Shown here one piece after another: positions 51,241 through 59,707 of a DNA stretch of 64,000 nucleotides; position 1 is the first letter of the stretch, and every line of letters begins with the position of its first letter. Source of the DNA: Chachezhania sediminis. GTDB taxonomy: Bacteria > Pseudomonadota > Alphaproteobacteria > Rhodobacterales > Rhodobacteraceae. The position numbers and the translations under genes are program-made. Under the pieces are notes generated by a model that worked only from the letters and a program-made list of their open reading frames with translations, was not told where the DNA came from and made no database searches. The DNA lies in contig NZ_VOPH01000010.1 of assembly GCF_009765275.1 (NCBI RefSeq), forward strand, positions 1 through 64,000, in the 5' to 3' direction.

Positions 51241-53187
51241 TCAGAACCGGATGTTCAGGCCGGCATAGGCCGTCCGCGGGGGCGCGTCATAGCCCAGGAC
51301 CTCCTGATACTGTTCGTCGAACAGGTTCTCGACCCGGGCCGTCAGGGTCAGGGCCGCGTTGATCCGGTGCTGGGCGGTCAGGTTCACAACGGTAAAGTCC
51401 TTCAGCTTCAACAGGTCCGACCCATAGGACGGCGCGGTATAGTCATAGTCCCACAGGCCGCCGACGTAGCGCATGTCGGCCCCGATTTCCGTGCAGCCGT
51501 TCGGAAACAGGTAGTAGGCGCGCAGGCCCAGTTCGTTGCGCGGCCGTCGCACTTCTGTCCCGCCCTTCGGGTCCGTCGCATCCAGCCAGGTGTAATCCGC
51601 CCCCAAGGTCAACCCGTTATCGAAGGCGAAATCGGTCGAGACCTCGACCCCCTTGCGATGGCTGCGCCCGTCCTCGTTATAGGGCGTCGATTCACCGGTC
51701 GTGGCATTGTAGGTGCTGTTGATCTCGTTCGTCAGGTCGGCCCGGAAATAGGTCACGTCGATCACGCCACGGTCGCCCATGAAGCGCTGTTCCACGCCCA
51801 GGTCCCAGCCGGTGCTTTCTTCGGGCAGCAGGTCCGGATTGCCGATCCACGTCCCCGGGTTATAGCCGAACTGTTCGGTCATCGTCGGGTTCTGGACCGC
51901 CGTCCCGGCAGAGGCATGGGCCCGGGTCGTCCCGTTGGGCAGAAGGTAGGACAGGCCCAGCGACCACGTGTCGGTATCGGCGAAGCCGCCATCGTTGTCG
52001 TCGTGCCGTGCGCTGGCCTGCAGATTCAGCGCGTCCGCCAGGAAGCTGCCGCGGTATTCCAGGGCCACGCTTTGCTGACGCCGCTTCTGTTTCGCCATCA
52101 TCGCCGGGTCGAAGACCAGGCTGGCATCGTTGTTCTGGAACGTCTCCTCTTGCCGTTGCAGCAGGACGCTCAGCACCTGCCCTGCCGTTTCGACAGTACC
52201 GCCATCCAGTGCCAGCGACCCGCGATAGCTGAAGGTCTGCCGCGTGGTGGAGTAATCCGAGGTCTTGACCCCGCTGTTGGTGTCCACGGCATCGATATCG
52301 GCCATGCCATAGAACAAGTCGCTGCGATAAAGCCCGCCCAGATGGTCGATCTTCGCATAGGCAGTCCCGAAGAGGTTCGTCTCCTTCGTCTGAAGGTCGG
52401 CGTCGGTCACCAGCCCCGAAACCGTGGCCGCGCCCCAGTTGAACTGGTCGTAGTCCGATGTCCGCTGAACACGCCGCAGCGTGCCGCCGACGGTGATCTG
52501 ATCCGTCAGGTCGTATTCCAGCCGGCCGTTCAGCGTCGTGTTGCGGTCGCCGTCGGGCTTGCCGCCGCTGCCGGACACGTCATAGCCATCGGTCTGCCGT
52601 TGCGCAGCGGATGCCGAAAGCCGCAGCCGGTCGGTGGCATAGCGCAGCGACAGGCGGCCGCCCAGCGTGTCCTCGGTGCCTACTTCCAGCTCTCCGGTCG
52701 TGACCAGCCCGGGTTCTGTTGCGGACTTGGTCACGATGTTGATCACGCCGCCGATGGCGTTCGAGCCATAGATCGAAGATTGCGGGCCGCGCAGGACCTC
52801 GATCCGTTCGATGTCGTCGGCCAGCAGGTCGGCAAAGTCATAGGCGCCGCTGGACGGGTCCGACACGTCCACCCCGTCGATCCTGACCAGCGTGTGGTTG
52901 CCTTCGGCGCCGCGGATCCGGACCTGGGTCAGGGCGCCCGTGCCGCCCGACTGGCTGACCGAAACGCCGGGCAGCGCACGCAGGGCATCCGACACGTGGC
53001 GGATCTGGCGTTCCTCTAGGTCACGGGCGGTGATCACGGTCACGGCCCGGCCATAGCGTTCGGCCTCGATCGGGATCAGGCCCCCGCCCAGGACGAGTTC
53101 GCCCAGGTCGAAGGGGGCGGTGTCCTGCGCAAGGGCAGGAGAAGCGGCCAGAGCGCTGGCGCCAACGAAAAACAGGGTAGTCTTCAT
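51241..53187 (-). CDS. btuB: TonB-dependent outer-membrane corrinoid receptor
   Basis: 648 residues. Signal peptide MKTTLFFVGASALAASPALA, a plug domain (ITARDLEERQIRHVSDALRA, GGTGALTQVRIRGAEGNHTL, IEVLRGPQSSIYGSNAIGG), then a 22-strand-type barrel ending in a terminal phenylalanine. I chose the ATG at 53187, where the signal peptide begins. The cobalamin riboswitch directly upstream identifies the substrate as a corrinoid. Confidence 0.88.
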   Translation of the reverse strand: MKTTLFFVGASALAASPALAQDTAPFDLGELVLGGGLIPIEAERYGRAVTVITARDLEERQIRHVSDALRALPGVSVSQSGGTGALTQVRIRGAEGNHTLVRIDGVDVSDPSSGAYDFADLLADDIERIEVLRGPQSSIYGSNAIGGVINIVTKSATEPGLVTTGELEVGTEDTLGGRLSLRYATDRLRLSASAAQRQTDGYDVSGSGGKPDGDRNTTLNGRLEYDLTDQITVGGTLRRVQRTSDYDQFNWGAATVSGLVTDADLQTKETNLFGTAYAKIDHLGGLYRSDLFYGMADIDAVDTNSGVKTSDYSTTRQTFSYRGSLALDGGTVETAGQVLSVLLQRQEETFQNNDASLVFDPAMMAKQKRRQQSVALEYRGSFLADALNLQASARHDDNDGGFADTDTWSLGLSYLLPNGTTRAHASAGTAVQNPTMTEQFGYNPGTWIGNPDLLPEESTGWDLGVEQRFMGDRGVIDVTYFRADLTNEINSTYNATTGESTPYNEDGRSHRKGVEVSTDFAFDNGLTLGADYTWLDATDPKGGTEVRRPRNELGLRAYYLFPNGCTEIGADMRYVGGLWDYDYTAPSYGSDLLKLKDFTVVNLTAQHRINAALTLTARVENLFDEQYQEVLGYDAPPRTAYAGLNIRF

Positions 53188-53340
53188 TTCGGTCCCCGGA
53201 AACGGCGACGGGCAACGGCCCGCACCGGGATCACTGATCATGTCCTGGACGGGGAAGGCCCCGATCCGCAGACGGCTGCTGCCACCACTGCGGAAAGGTC
53301 CGCCGTCCGCCGCGCGCCCCGCACGGGAACCGGGTGATCT

Positions 53341-53497
53341 GTCCTGGCAGGTCTCCTGACTTGCGGGTCGATGCAGGCGCCGGCCTTCCCGCGGGGTTCA
53401 CCGCAGTGGCATGTTCGACGCTGCTCTCCGCTTACAGTTGCGGGGGCAGTCGCGGTCTTGGGACCCGAAGACCCCGCACCGCGTTCCCTTTTCATCG
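53341..53497 (-). promoter_or_regulatory. Cobalamin riboswitch
   Basis: The minus strand carries the conserved core elements in order: GGGAA...GGTG near 53490, ACTGCCCCCGCAACTGTAAG (about 53449-53430), GCCACTG (53410-53404, the B12-box region), and GGAAGGC...GACCCGCAAGTCAGGAGACC then TGCCAG ending near 53341. These match the adenosylcobalamin aptamer consensus. It sits 150 bp upstream of btuB, so the whole btuBFCD-cbiZ operon is repressed by adenosylcobalamin. Confidence 0.92.
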
Positions 53498-53599
53498 GAC
53501 GGCGAACCGCCCGAACCAGAACGCGCGCAACCTGACCCAGGCAGTCGCCAAAGAAAAGCCGAAAGCGGGATCAGGCCGCCATGCGTTGCAGAACTGCCA

Positions 53600-55177
53600 T
53601 CACGGCGCGGGCGGCAGAATGCCCTTCTGCTGCAGGACCTTCAGCAGCGCCAGGATCGTCTGGGCGCCAAGGTCGACGGACCCCGCGATATCCACGCCCA
53701 GCCCGCCATTGCCGATTTCGCGCGGCGACCCGACCGAGAAGTCCGGGTCGAGAACCTGCAACTCTGCCGGCAGTTGGGGGCAGAGCGGCCGGCCTTCCAG
53801 CACCAGGTTGACGCCCTGATTGAACAGCACCCGCAGCGCAGCGGCCCGTTCGGCCTTGCTGGGATCCTCGTTCACCGGTTTCGGGTCGCGGGCGACCTCG
53901 ACCAGGCGGAACACGACGCAGTTGTCTTTGATGCTGGCCGAGGCTTCGGCCCGGATGCCGATCCGTTCCGTCCGGGTCTGCGCACCGCGTTCCCATGACC
54001 CTTCGCCGGTTCGCTTGCAGGCATAGCTTCGGGCCTCCAGTTCGGTATGGGCGATGATGTTCCGGCCCGAGGCCACGACGTTCAGCCTATCGACCTCTAC
54101 CTGCGACGCGCAGCTGTCGACCAGCAGTGCACCCTTGGCCAGTGCCGGCACCTTCTTCTGGATGTCGCGCAGGTCCAGCATCGCGGCCAGCCCGATCCGG
54201 GTCGGCGCGACGGCCTTCATGCCAAGGGCCAGGCGATAGTCGACCGGTTCCGACAGTCCCTTGAGGTTGCCGGAAATACCGAAGGCGACGGTCTGCCCTT
54301 CGGGCAAGGTCCGGCCGATCTCCGCCTCGGGCGGTTTCGGCAGGTGCCCCTTGGCCTGCAGCAGCCGCAACAGCGCGATCAGTTCCGCGGCACCGGTCGA
54401 CACCGACCCCGACAGACCCGCGCCGATACCGCCATCCCCGATCTCGAACGGGCCGCCGTCGGTGAAGTGCGGTTCCAGGACCTGCAAGGCCGGGGGCAGT
54501 TCCGGGCAGATGGGCTTGTCCCGCAGCGCGGCGTTGCCCTTTTCCAGGATCGCCGCGCGGATGCGTTCGGTCACGCCGATGGTATCGGCGATCCAGCCGA
54601 TGAAGCCGCTGGGGCTGACCTGCAGGTCGCGCAGCTGGAAGGTCACGCAGTCATTGCCGAAATCCGTGCCCAGAAGAGCTTCGAACCGGACTGTCTGGCT
54701 GAGAAGGTGGATCCCCCGCACCTCGTCCGCCGTGTCGCGGCCCTTGCACTTGTAAAGGTCGGCCCGCACCGTGCCCTTGGCCCGCACGTCCGTGCCCTGA
54801 CCAACGGTTTCAGCCAGCCGGACGGTCAGGGCGATGCCGCATCCGGCATCCTTTTCCCCCGACAGCAGGACCGGCAGGTCCCGCTGGACCTGGCGCAGGT
54901 CGACGGCCGCGGTCATTGCGATGCGGGTCTGGGATTCCGCGGCAAGGCCCACGTACAGCGCCAGCGGCAGGTCACCCCTGGGCGTGGCGATGGACTGCAG
55001 CACCTTGAAGGCGACGTCCCCGGCAAAGCGCAGCGCCGGCATCGGGACGGTGGTCACCACCTGCTTTTGCGGCGGCTTCAGCCCTTCGGCATCGCCGCAG
55101 GAGGACAGGATCAAGAGCCCCAGACCGGCCAGCACCGTTGCAATGGACCGAAAGACGCGCGCGCGAACGCTTTTCAT
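53600..55177 (-). CDS. Unrecognised lipoprotein with two tandem four-cysteine modules
   Basis: 525 residues with a type II signal peptide: hydrophobic residues about 9-24 and lipobox LSSC at 24-27 (Cys27). The mature part is an internal duplication. Module 1 (about 85-283) and module 2 (about 327-523) align along their length: RIAMTAAVDLRQVQ with RIGLAAMLDLRDIQ, ICPELPPALQVLEP with LCPQLPAELQVLDP, and LLRLLQAKGHLP with LLKVLQQKGILP. Each has four cysteines, at 113/144/177/224 and 356/387/420/466, spaced 31/33/47 and 31/33/46. Cell-envelope location and disulfides are likely; I know no family or function. The ATG at 55177 is used; a TTG five codons upstream is possible. Confidence 0.8.
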   Translation of the reverse strand: MKSVRARVFRSIATVLAGLGLLILSSCGDAEGLKPPQKQVVTTVPMPALRFAGDVAFKVLQSIATPRGDLPLALYVGLAAESQTRIAMTAAVDLRQVQRDLPVLLSGEKDAGCGIALTVRLAETVGQGTDVRAKGTVRADLYKCKGRDTADEVRGIHLLSQTVRFEALLGTDFGNDCVTFQLRDLQVSPSGFIGWIADTIGVTERIRAAILEKGNAALRDKPICPELPPALQVLEPHFTDGGPFEIGDGGIGAGLSGSVSTGAAELIALLRLLQAKGHLPKPPEAEIGRTLPEGQTVAFGISGNLKGLSEPVDYRLALGMKAVAPTRIGLAAMLDLRDIQKKVPALAKGALLVDSCASQVEVDRLNVVASGRNIIAHTELEARSYACKRTGEGSWERGAQTRTERIGIRAEASASIKDNCVVFRLVEVARDPKPVNEDPSKAERAAALRVLFNQGVNLVLEGRPLCPQLPAELQVLDPDFSVGSPREIGNGGLGVDIAGSVDLGAQTILALLKVLQQKGILPPAP

Positions 55178-55629
55178 CACAGTCACCCCCAACAGCGCCG
55201 CATTCGACGCTGTCAGCTTTCGTCCGCCATCGCACGCGTTTTCCCCTTGCCGCCCACGCCTTTCCGCGCGGCGTGGCGGCGCCGCCGCACAAACGCGACG
55301 GGGGAAAAGGACTGCCGCCGGGCTGGGCCCCGCGCGTCGCGCAATGATCCGTGGGATCAGATGCCACTTCGGCGCAGTTACAGGCCGGTCCCGGACACCG
55401 GAACTGCCTGGGATCTCGCGATGCCGGCCATGGCTTCCGACGTACCTGGCAGTCCCCGGGATCGACCGCCAGGTCCGGCTAGAACGCCGCGGCCAGGCCT
55501 TCTGGTCCCCGCCCGTTTACCGCGGCGCGGTGAAGCTCCGCCCGGTCGTGACGTCCGGGGCACGACGTGGGGCTGCGACACAGGCGATCCGGCAGGGGAC
55601 GGCCACGGGCCGTCCCCGGGTCGGTCGGT
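55178..55629. other. Gene-free stretch between lipoprotein and SDR genes
   Basis: No frame here gives a recognisable product. It holds the promoter region of the lipoprotein gene and, at 55595-55617, the terminator of the SDR gene. Reading frames present are interrupted or arginine/proline-rich in the way of chance frames. Confidence 0.4.
55595..55617 (-). terminator. Hairpin terminator after the SDR gene
   Basis: GGGGACGGCC (55595-55604) and GGCCGTCCCC (55608-55617) form a perfect 10-bp stem with an ACG loop, 13 bp after the SDR stop codon on the minus strand. No strong T tract follows. Confidence 0.55.
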
Positions 55630-56379
55630 TCAGACCGCGGTATAGGCGCCGTCGACCAGGTGATAGGACCCCGTAATGAAACTGGCATCGTCGGACAGCA
55701 GGAAAGCCACCAGGTGCGCGACCTCTTCCGGCTTGCCCAGGCGGCCGATCGGATGCTGGGTCACAAGGGCGCTCTTCTGCTCGGCATCCAGCACGTTCAG
55801 CAGCGGCGTATCGATATAGGCGGGACCCACGGAATTCACGCGGATGCCCTTCTGGGCGTATTCCACCGCCGCCGTCTTGGTCAGGCCCACCACCGCGTGC
55901 TTTGCGGCCACATAGCCCGCCGCGTTCGGCGTCGCGACCGTCCCCAGGATCGAGGCGATGTTCACGATCGCCCCGCCGCCCGAATCCAGCATCGCAGGGA
56001 TACCGAAGCGCATGCCGTAGAAGACCGCGTTCAGGTTGACGCCGATGATGTTCTGCCAGCCGTCGACCGGGTATTCGCCCACCGGTGCCTGCGGCCCGCC
56101 GATCCCGGCATTGTTGACCAGAAGGTGCAGCCCGCCCTGGTCCATGGCCGTCTTGACCAGCGACTCGACCACCGCCGGATCGGCAACGTCGCCGGCCAGC
56201 GCCACCGCCTGCCCGCCCGCGGCCTCGATTTCGCCGACCGCAGCTTCAGCGACCTCAAGCTTCAGGTCGGCCACGAAGACCTTCGCGCCCAAGGCGGCCA
56301 GCCGCAGCGCGATGGCCTTGCCGATGCCAGAGCCCGCGCCGGTGACCAGTGCATTCTTTCCGTGGAAATCCGTCTGCAT
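55630..56379 (-). CDS. Short-chain dehydrogenase/reductase
   Basis: 249-residue classical SDR: TGAGSGIG at residues 13-20, NNAGIGG (about 92), catalytic IVNIASILG serine, YVAAK Tyr/Lys pair and FITGSYHLVDGAYTAV at the C terminus. It would use NAD(P)(H). The ATG at 56379 was chosen by alignment of the Rossmann motif; transcription is alone, with a hairpin terminator after it. Substrate unknown. Confidence 0.85.
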   Translation of the reverse strand: MQTDFHGKNALVTGAGSGIGKAIALRLAALGAKVFVADLKLEVAEAAVGEIEAAGGQAVALAGDVADPAVVESLVKTAMDQGGLHLLVNNAGIGGPQAPVGEYPVDGWQNIIGVNLNAVFYGMRFGIPAMLDSGGGAIVNIASILGTVATPNAAGYVAAKHAVVGLTKTAAVEYAQKGIRVNSVGPAYIDTPLLNVLDAEQKSALVTQHPIGRLGKPEEVAHLVAFLLSDDASFITGSYHLVDGAYTAV

Positions 56380-56744
56380 GGATTGCGTCCCCTCTGTGAT
56401 GCTGTCGCGGCCGGAGCGCTCCGGCACGCAGATCAGATATAGAAAGCCTTTTGAAGTTTTTCAGGGCCTGCCCACCGCGCAATACCGCGCAGACACGTCC
56501 GGCAACGCCGCATCGCGCGGGGCCAAAGTAGTTCGTCCCCGCGATACAACCCCGGCCACCGGCTGGCAGCGGGGCAAAAAGCCGGGCCTGGAGACCCGGG
56601 CCTCCAATCCGGGATCCTGGGCATCGCGGATGTGATATCCGCGGGCGCCCTTTTCCATCCGCCGGCCTGTGCCTATCGTGCCGCCATCCGCGCCCCGGCC
56701 CGCCATCGAGACAGGACAGCCGCGGCGCCAAGTGGAGGACACGA
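56380..56744. other. Gene-free divergent region
   Basis: A 365-bp region between two divergent genes. GCGGAT (56627-56632) and ATCCGC (56636-56641) form a small inverted repeat before the plus-strand SDR remnant, and an AT-rich patch near 56440-56460 may contain the promoter of the minus-strand SDR. No gene is supported. Confidence 0.4.
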
Positions 56745-57041
56745 ATGAATCTGAACGTCACCGGTAAGACTGCACTGCTCACCAGCACATCGGGGGGCCC
56801 AGGCGCCCATTTCGCCCGCGTCCTGGCCGAGGCCGGCGCCGCCTTCACACTGGGCACCAGCCACGCCGGCAAGCCGGCCCGGATGACCGGCGCACTGAAC
56901 GCCGAACGACAGAAGGCCGATGCGGTTCCGCTGGACTTCGCGGATGAAGGCAGTTTCGCCGACCTGTTCGGGGACCTCCATTTCGGTGCTGTGAGGAATA
57001 CGATGGATAGCACTTTCCTTTCCGCAAGGTCCCGCGCATGA
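56745..57041 (+). pseudogene. Truncated SDR remnant
   Basis: 98 residues. The first 60 or so resemble an SDR Rossmann start (GKTALLTSTSGGPGAHFARV, LAEAGAAFTLG), but the cofactor glycines are altered (TSTSGGPG) and the chain then jumps to DLHFGAVRNTMDSTFLSARS and stops, with no NAG, Ser or Tyr-x-x-x-Lys segment. This is what an SDR with a large internal deletion would leave. The stop overlaps the APH-family start (ATGA), so the deletion kept the junction. Non-functional as an SDR. Confidence 0.6.
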
Positions 57042-58045
57042 CCCCGGCCGAAGAACAGGCACTAGGCCGCTGGATCGAAGACACGCTGGGGCTGGACGGA
57101 CCGCTGACCGCAGAACCGATCTCGGGCGGGCAGTCGAACCCGACCTATTTCGTGACCATGGGCGGCACCGCCATGGTCCTGCGCAAGCAGCCGCCGGGAG
57201 AGTTGGTGAAAGGCGCCCATGCCATCGACCGGGAATACCGCGTGCAGTCGGCGCTGGCCGGCAGCGGCGTGCCGGTCCCGGCCATGCGGGCCTGGTGCGA
57301 CGATCCCGCGATCCTCGGGACACCGTTCTATTTGATGGACAGGGTGCCCGGGCGGGTGTTCCACGACACCTCGATGCCCGGCGCAACGGCGGAAGACCGG
57401 CGCGCAATGTACCTGTCGGTCGCGCGGACCATGGCCGCGATGCACGCGGTCGATCCGGAGGCGGTGGGCCTGGCCGACTATGGCCGGCCGGGAGACTATT
57501 TCTCGCGCCAGATCGGCCGCTGGGGACGGCAATGGGGTGAAGCCAAGGCCTATGACATCCCGGACCTGGACCGGCTCTACGACTGGCTGCAGGCCAACAT
57601 GCCGGCCGATGACGGACGGGTCGCCATCGCCCATGGCGATTTCCGCATCGGCAACATGCTGTTCGCCCCGGACACCCCCGAGGTCTCGGTCGTGCTGGAC
57701 TGGGAACTGTCGACCTTGGGCCACCCGATGGCGGATCTGGCCTTCTTCTGCCTGTGCTGGCGGTCGCGGCAGGACGAATATGGTGGCTTTGCCGACCTCG
57801 ACTGGCGGTCCCTGGGCATTCCGGGCAGGTCGGAATTCCTGGCCGAGTACAACGCCCACAGCACCCACGGCGCGGAACTGACGCCGTTCCACGAGGCCTT
57901 CGCCCTGTTCCGTTTCGCCGTGATCTTCGTCGGCATCGCCGACCGGGGCCGTCAGGGCAACGCCGCCGGCGACGCCGCGCAGGATGCCATCCGCCTGGCC
58001 CGCGCCTTTGCCGCGCATGGCCTTCAGGCCGCGGCGGGACAGTAG
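57038..58045 (+). CDS. Aminoglycoside phosphotransferase (APH)-family kinase, ACAD10/11-like
   Basis: 335-residue protein-kinase-fold enzyme. ISGGQSNPTYFV (nucleotide loop), VLRKQPPG lysine, Brenner motif IAHGDFRIGN (Asp201) and the metal motif VLDWELSTLGHP (Asp221). The closest group is the APH-domain kinases joined to or encoded near acyl-CoA dehydrogenases, which phosphorylate hydroxyacyl-CoAs, rather than antibiotic kinases. The preceding SDR remnant suggests a former acyl-CoA or alcohol degradation operon. Start overlaps the remnant stop. Confidence 0.8.
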   Translation: MTPAEEQALGRWIEDTLGLDGPLTAEPISGGQSNPTYFVTMGGTAMVLRKQPPGELVKGAHAIDREYRVQSALAGSGVPVPAMRAWCDDPAILGTPFYLMDRVPGRVFHDTSMPGATAEDRRAMYLSVARTMAAMHAVDPEAVGLADYGRPGDYFSRQIGRWGRQWGEAKAYDIPDLDRLYDWLQANMPADDGRVAIAHGDFRIGNMLFAPDTPEVSVVLDWELSTLGHPMADLAFFCLCWRSRQDEYGGFADLDWRSLGIPGRSEFLAEYNAHSTHGAELTPFHEAFALFRFAVIFVGIADRGRQGNAAGDAAQDAIRLARAFAAHGLQAAAGQ

Positions 58046-58501
58046 TGCCATCACCTTCGGGGCCTGTCCGGGCCCCGAACCTACGCCCCCTCCCCTGCCC
58101 TGCCCGGTCGTTTGCCGCGGCACACCGCTTATTCCGTCCCGTCGCGTGCATTGAAGATCATGGTTTCCGCCAAAGCACGGGGTTCAAACGGTTTTCGGCC
58201 GAAGACTCCGATTCCCTTCGAAACCGCGAGCTGCACACCCAATCCGAACGAAAATGGGCCGTTTGTTCGGTTTCTCCGGGTAGAGCTCCAAGAAATCGGC
58301 TTGCCGACATCGCGGAAAGCAGGCCAAAGCGCTGTTTCATCCACATCGCCCTGTGGATAAGATTTCCGCAAGGGCAGAAAACTGTTGCCGGAATCGAACT
58401 CTCGTGGCATTTGGCATTCTGACGGTGTTTAGCGATAGAACCCCAGACCACCGTCAGAACCTTACAAGACCCACATAACGGGCTACAAGAGGCAGTGAGC
58501 A
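58046..58501. promoter_or_regulatory. repA leader: DnaA-box-like sites and inverted repeats
   Basis: Contains a perfect DnaA-box sequence TGTGGATAA (58352-58360; TTATCCACA on the other strand), mirrored by TCATCCACA (58337-58345), so the two form an inverted pair. A strong inverted repeat TTCTGACGGTG (58417-58427) / CACCGTCAGAA (58449-58459), 11-bp arms with a 21-nt loop, lies 42 bp before the repA start. CCGAAC (58244-58249)/GTTCGG (58265-58270) flank another repeat. Likely the repABC promoter-operator, bound by RepA (with RepB); I see no gene here. Confidence 0.55.
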
Positions 58502-59707
58502 ATGGATGTCACGAACGCGTCCGCGCGGGCGAAAGCCGTTGGAATCGATTCCGATCATATCGGAGCGATGGCCGACAGCCTTGCGGAATCGCTCGACCGC
58601 CAGATGAAAATTGCCTTCCAGCCCGAAGAACGTAAGACCCTGCGCCGCTTCAGTTCGGGCGAGGTGGCCGAGATGCTGCGCGTCAGCCCGTCGAACCTGA
58701 GGAACCGCCACAAGGACGGCAGTTTCCCCGAGGTCTTCACCGACGCCCGCGGCCACCGCTTCTACAGTGCCGAGGATGTGGATACCCTGCGCGGTATCCT
58801 GGGCCGGACGGGCAAGAACGCGGCGTCCTACCAACACGGACGGCGCAAGTCCGATCGGCTGCAGGTCCTTTCGGTCGTGAACTTCAAGGGCGGCAGTTCC
58901 AAGACCACGACGACGATCCACCTGGCACAGCGTTATGCGCTTCGCGGCTATCGCGTACTGGTGCTGGACCTGGATCCGCAGGCCAGCCTCACGACCTTTT
59001 TCGGCTATCGCCCGGAACTGGAATTCGGCGAAGGCGGCACGATCTATGACGCGCTGCGATACCACGATCAGCGGCCGCTGTCCCAGGTCATCCGCAAGAC
59101 CTATTTCCACAATCTCGACATGGTGCCCGCCGGTCTGATGCTGTCGGAGTACGAGACCGAAACGGCCAATGCCCTGGCCGGCCGGATCCAGCCCATCTTT
59201 GCCGAGCGGCTGGCTCTGGCGCTGGAGGAGGTCGACGGCGACTATGACATCGTCCTGATGGACTGCCCGCCGCAGCTGGGCTTTCTGACGCTGACGGCGC
59301 TGTCGGCCTCGACCGGGCTTTTGGTCACTGTCGTTCCGGGCATGCTGGACATCGCGTCGATGAGCCAGTTCCTGAAGCTGGCATCCGAAACCATAAAGGC
59401 AGTGGAAGAGGCGATCGGCCGGCGGGTAACCTGGGACTTCCTGAAGTTCCTGATCACGCGCTACGAACCTTCGGACGGACCGCAGACACAGATGGCGGGC
59501 TATCTTCGGTCGATCCTTGTTGACCAGGTGCTGACCGAACCGATGCTGAAATCGACCGCGATCAGCGATGCCGGCATGACCCAGCAGACCATCTACGAGG
59601 TCGAACCGGGGCAGCTGATCCGCAAGACGCTGGACCGCGCTCTGACCAGTATGAACAGCGTCGCGGACGAGCTCGAGACGGTGATCCAGAAGGCATGGGG
59701 ACGCTGA
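58502..59707 (+). CDS. repA: RepA, plasmid partition ATPase (ParA family)
   Basis: 401-residue ParA-type ATPase of repABC replicons. N-terminal winged-helix/MerR-like DNA-binding region about residues 48-100 (FSSGEVAEMLRVSPSNLRNR), then the deviant Walker A KGGSSKTT at 129-136, Walker A' DLDPQASLTTFFG and Walker B IVLMDCPPQLGF. It segregates the plasmid with RepB on parS and autorepresses the operon. TGATG links it to repB. Confidence 0.93.
   Translation: MDVTNASARAKAVGIDSDHIGAMADSLAESLDRQMKIAFQPEERKTLRRFSSGEVAEMLRVSPSNLRNRHKDGSFPEVFTDARGHRFYSAEDVDTLRGILGRTGKNAASYQHGRRKSDRLQVLSVVNFKGGSSKTTTTIHLAQRYALRGYRVLVLDLDPQASLTTFFGYRPELEFGEGGTIYDALRYHDQRPLSQVIRKTYFHNLDMVPAGLMLSEYETETANALAGRIQPIFAERLALALEEVDGDYDIVLMDCPPQLGFLTLTALSASTGLLVTVVPGMLDIASMSQFLKLASETIKAVEEAIGRRVTWDFLKFLITRYEPSDGPQTQMAGYLRSILVDQVLTEPMLKSTAISDAGMTQQTIYEVEPGQLIRKTLDRALTSMNSVADELETVIQKAWGR

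Noticed and set aside
57038-58045. Antibiotic (aminoglycoside) resistance kinase.
   Set aside because: The motifs match the ACAD10/11-associated APH group and the neighbour is an SDR remnant, not a resistance island.
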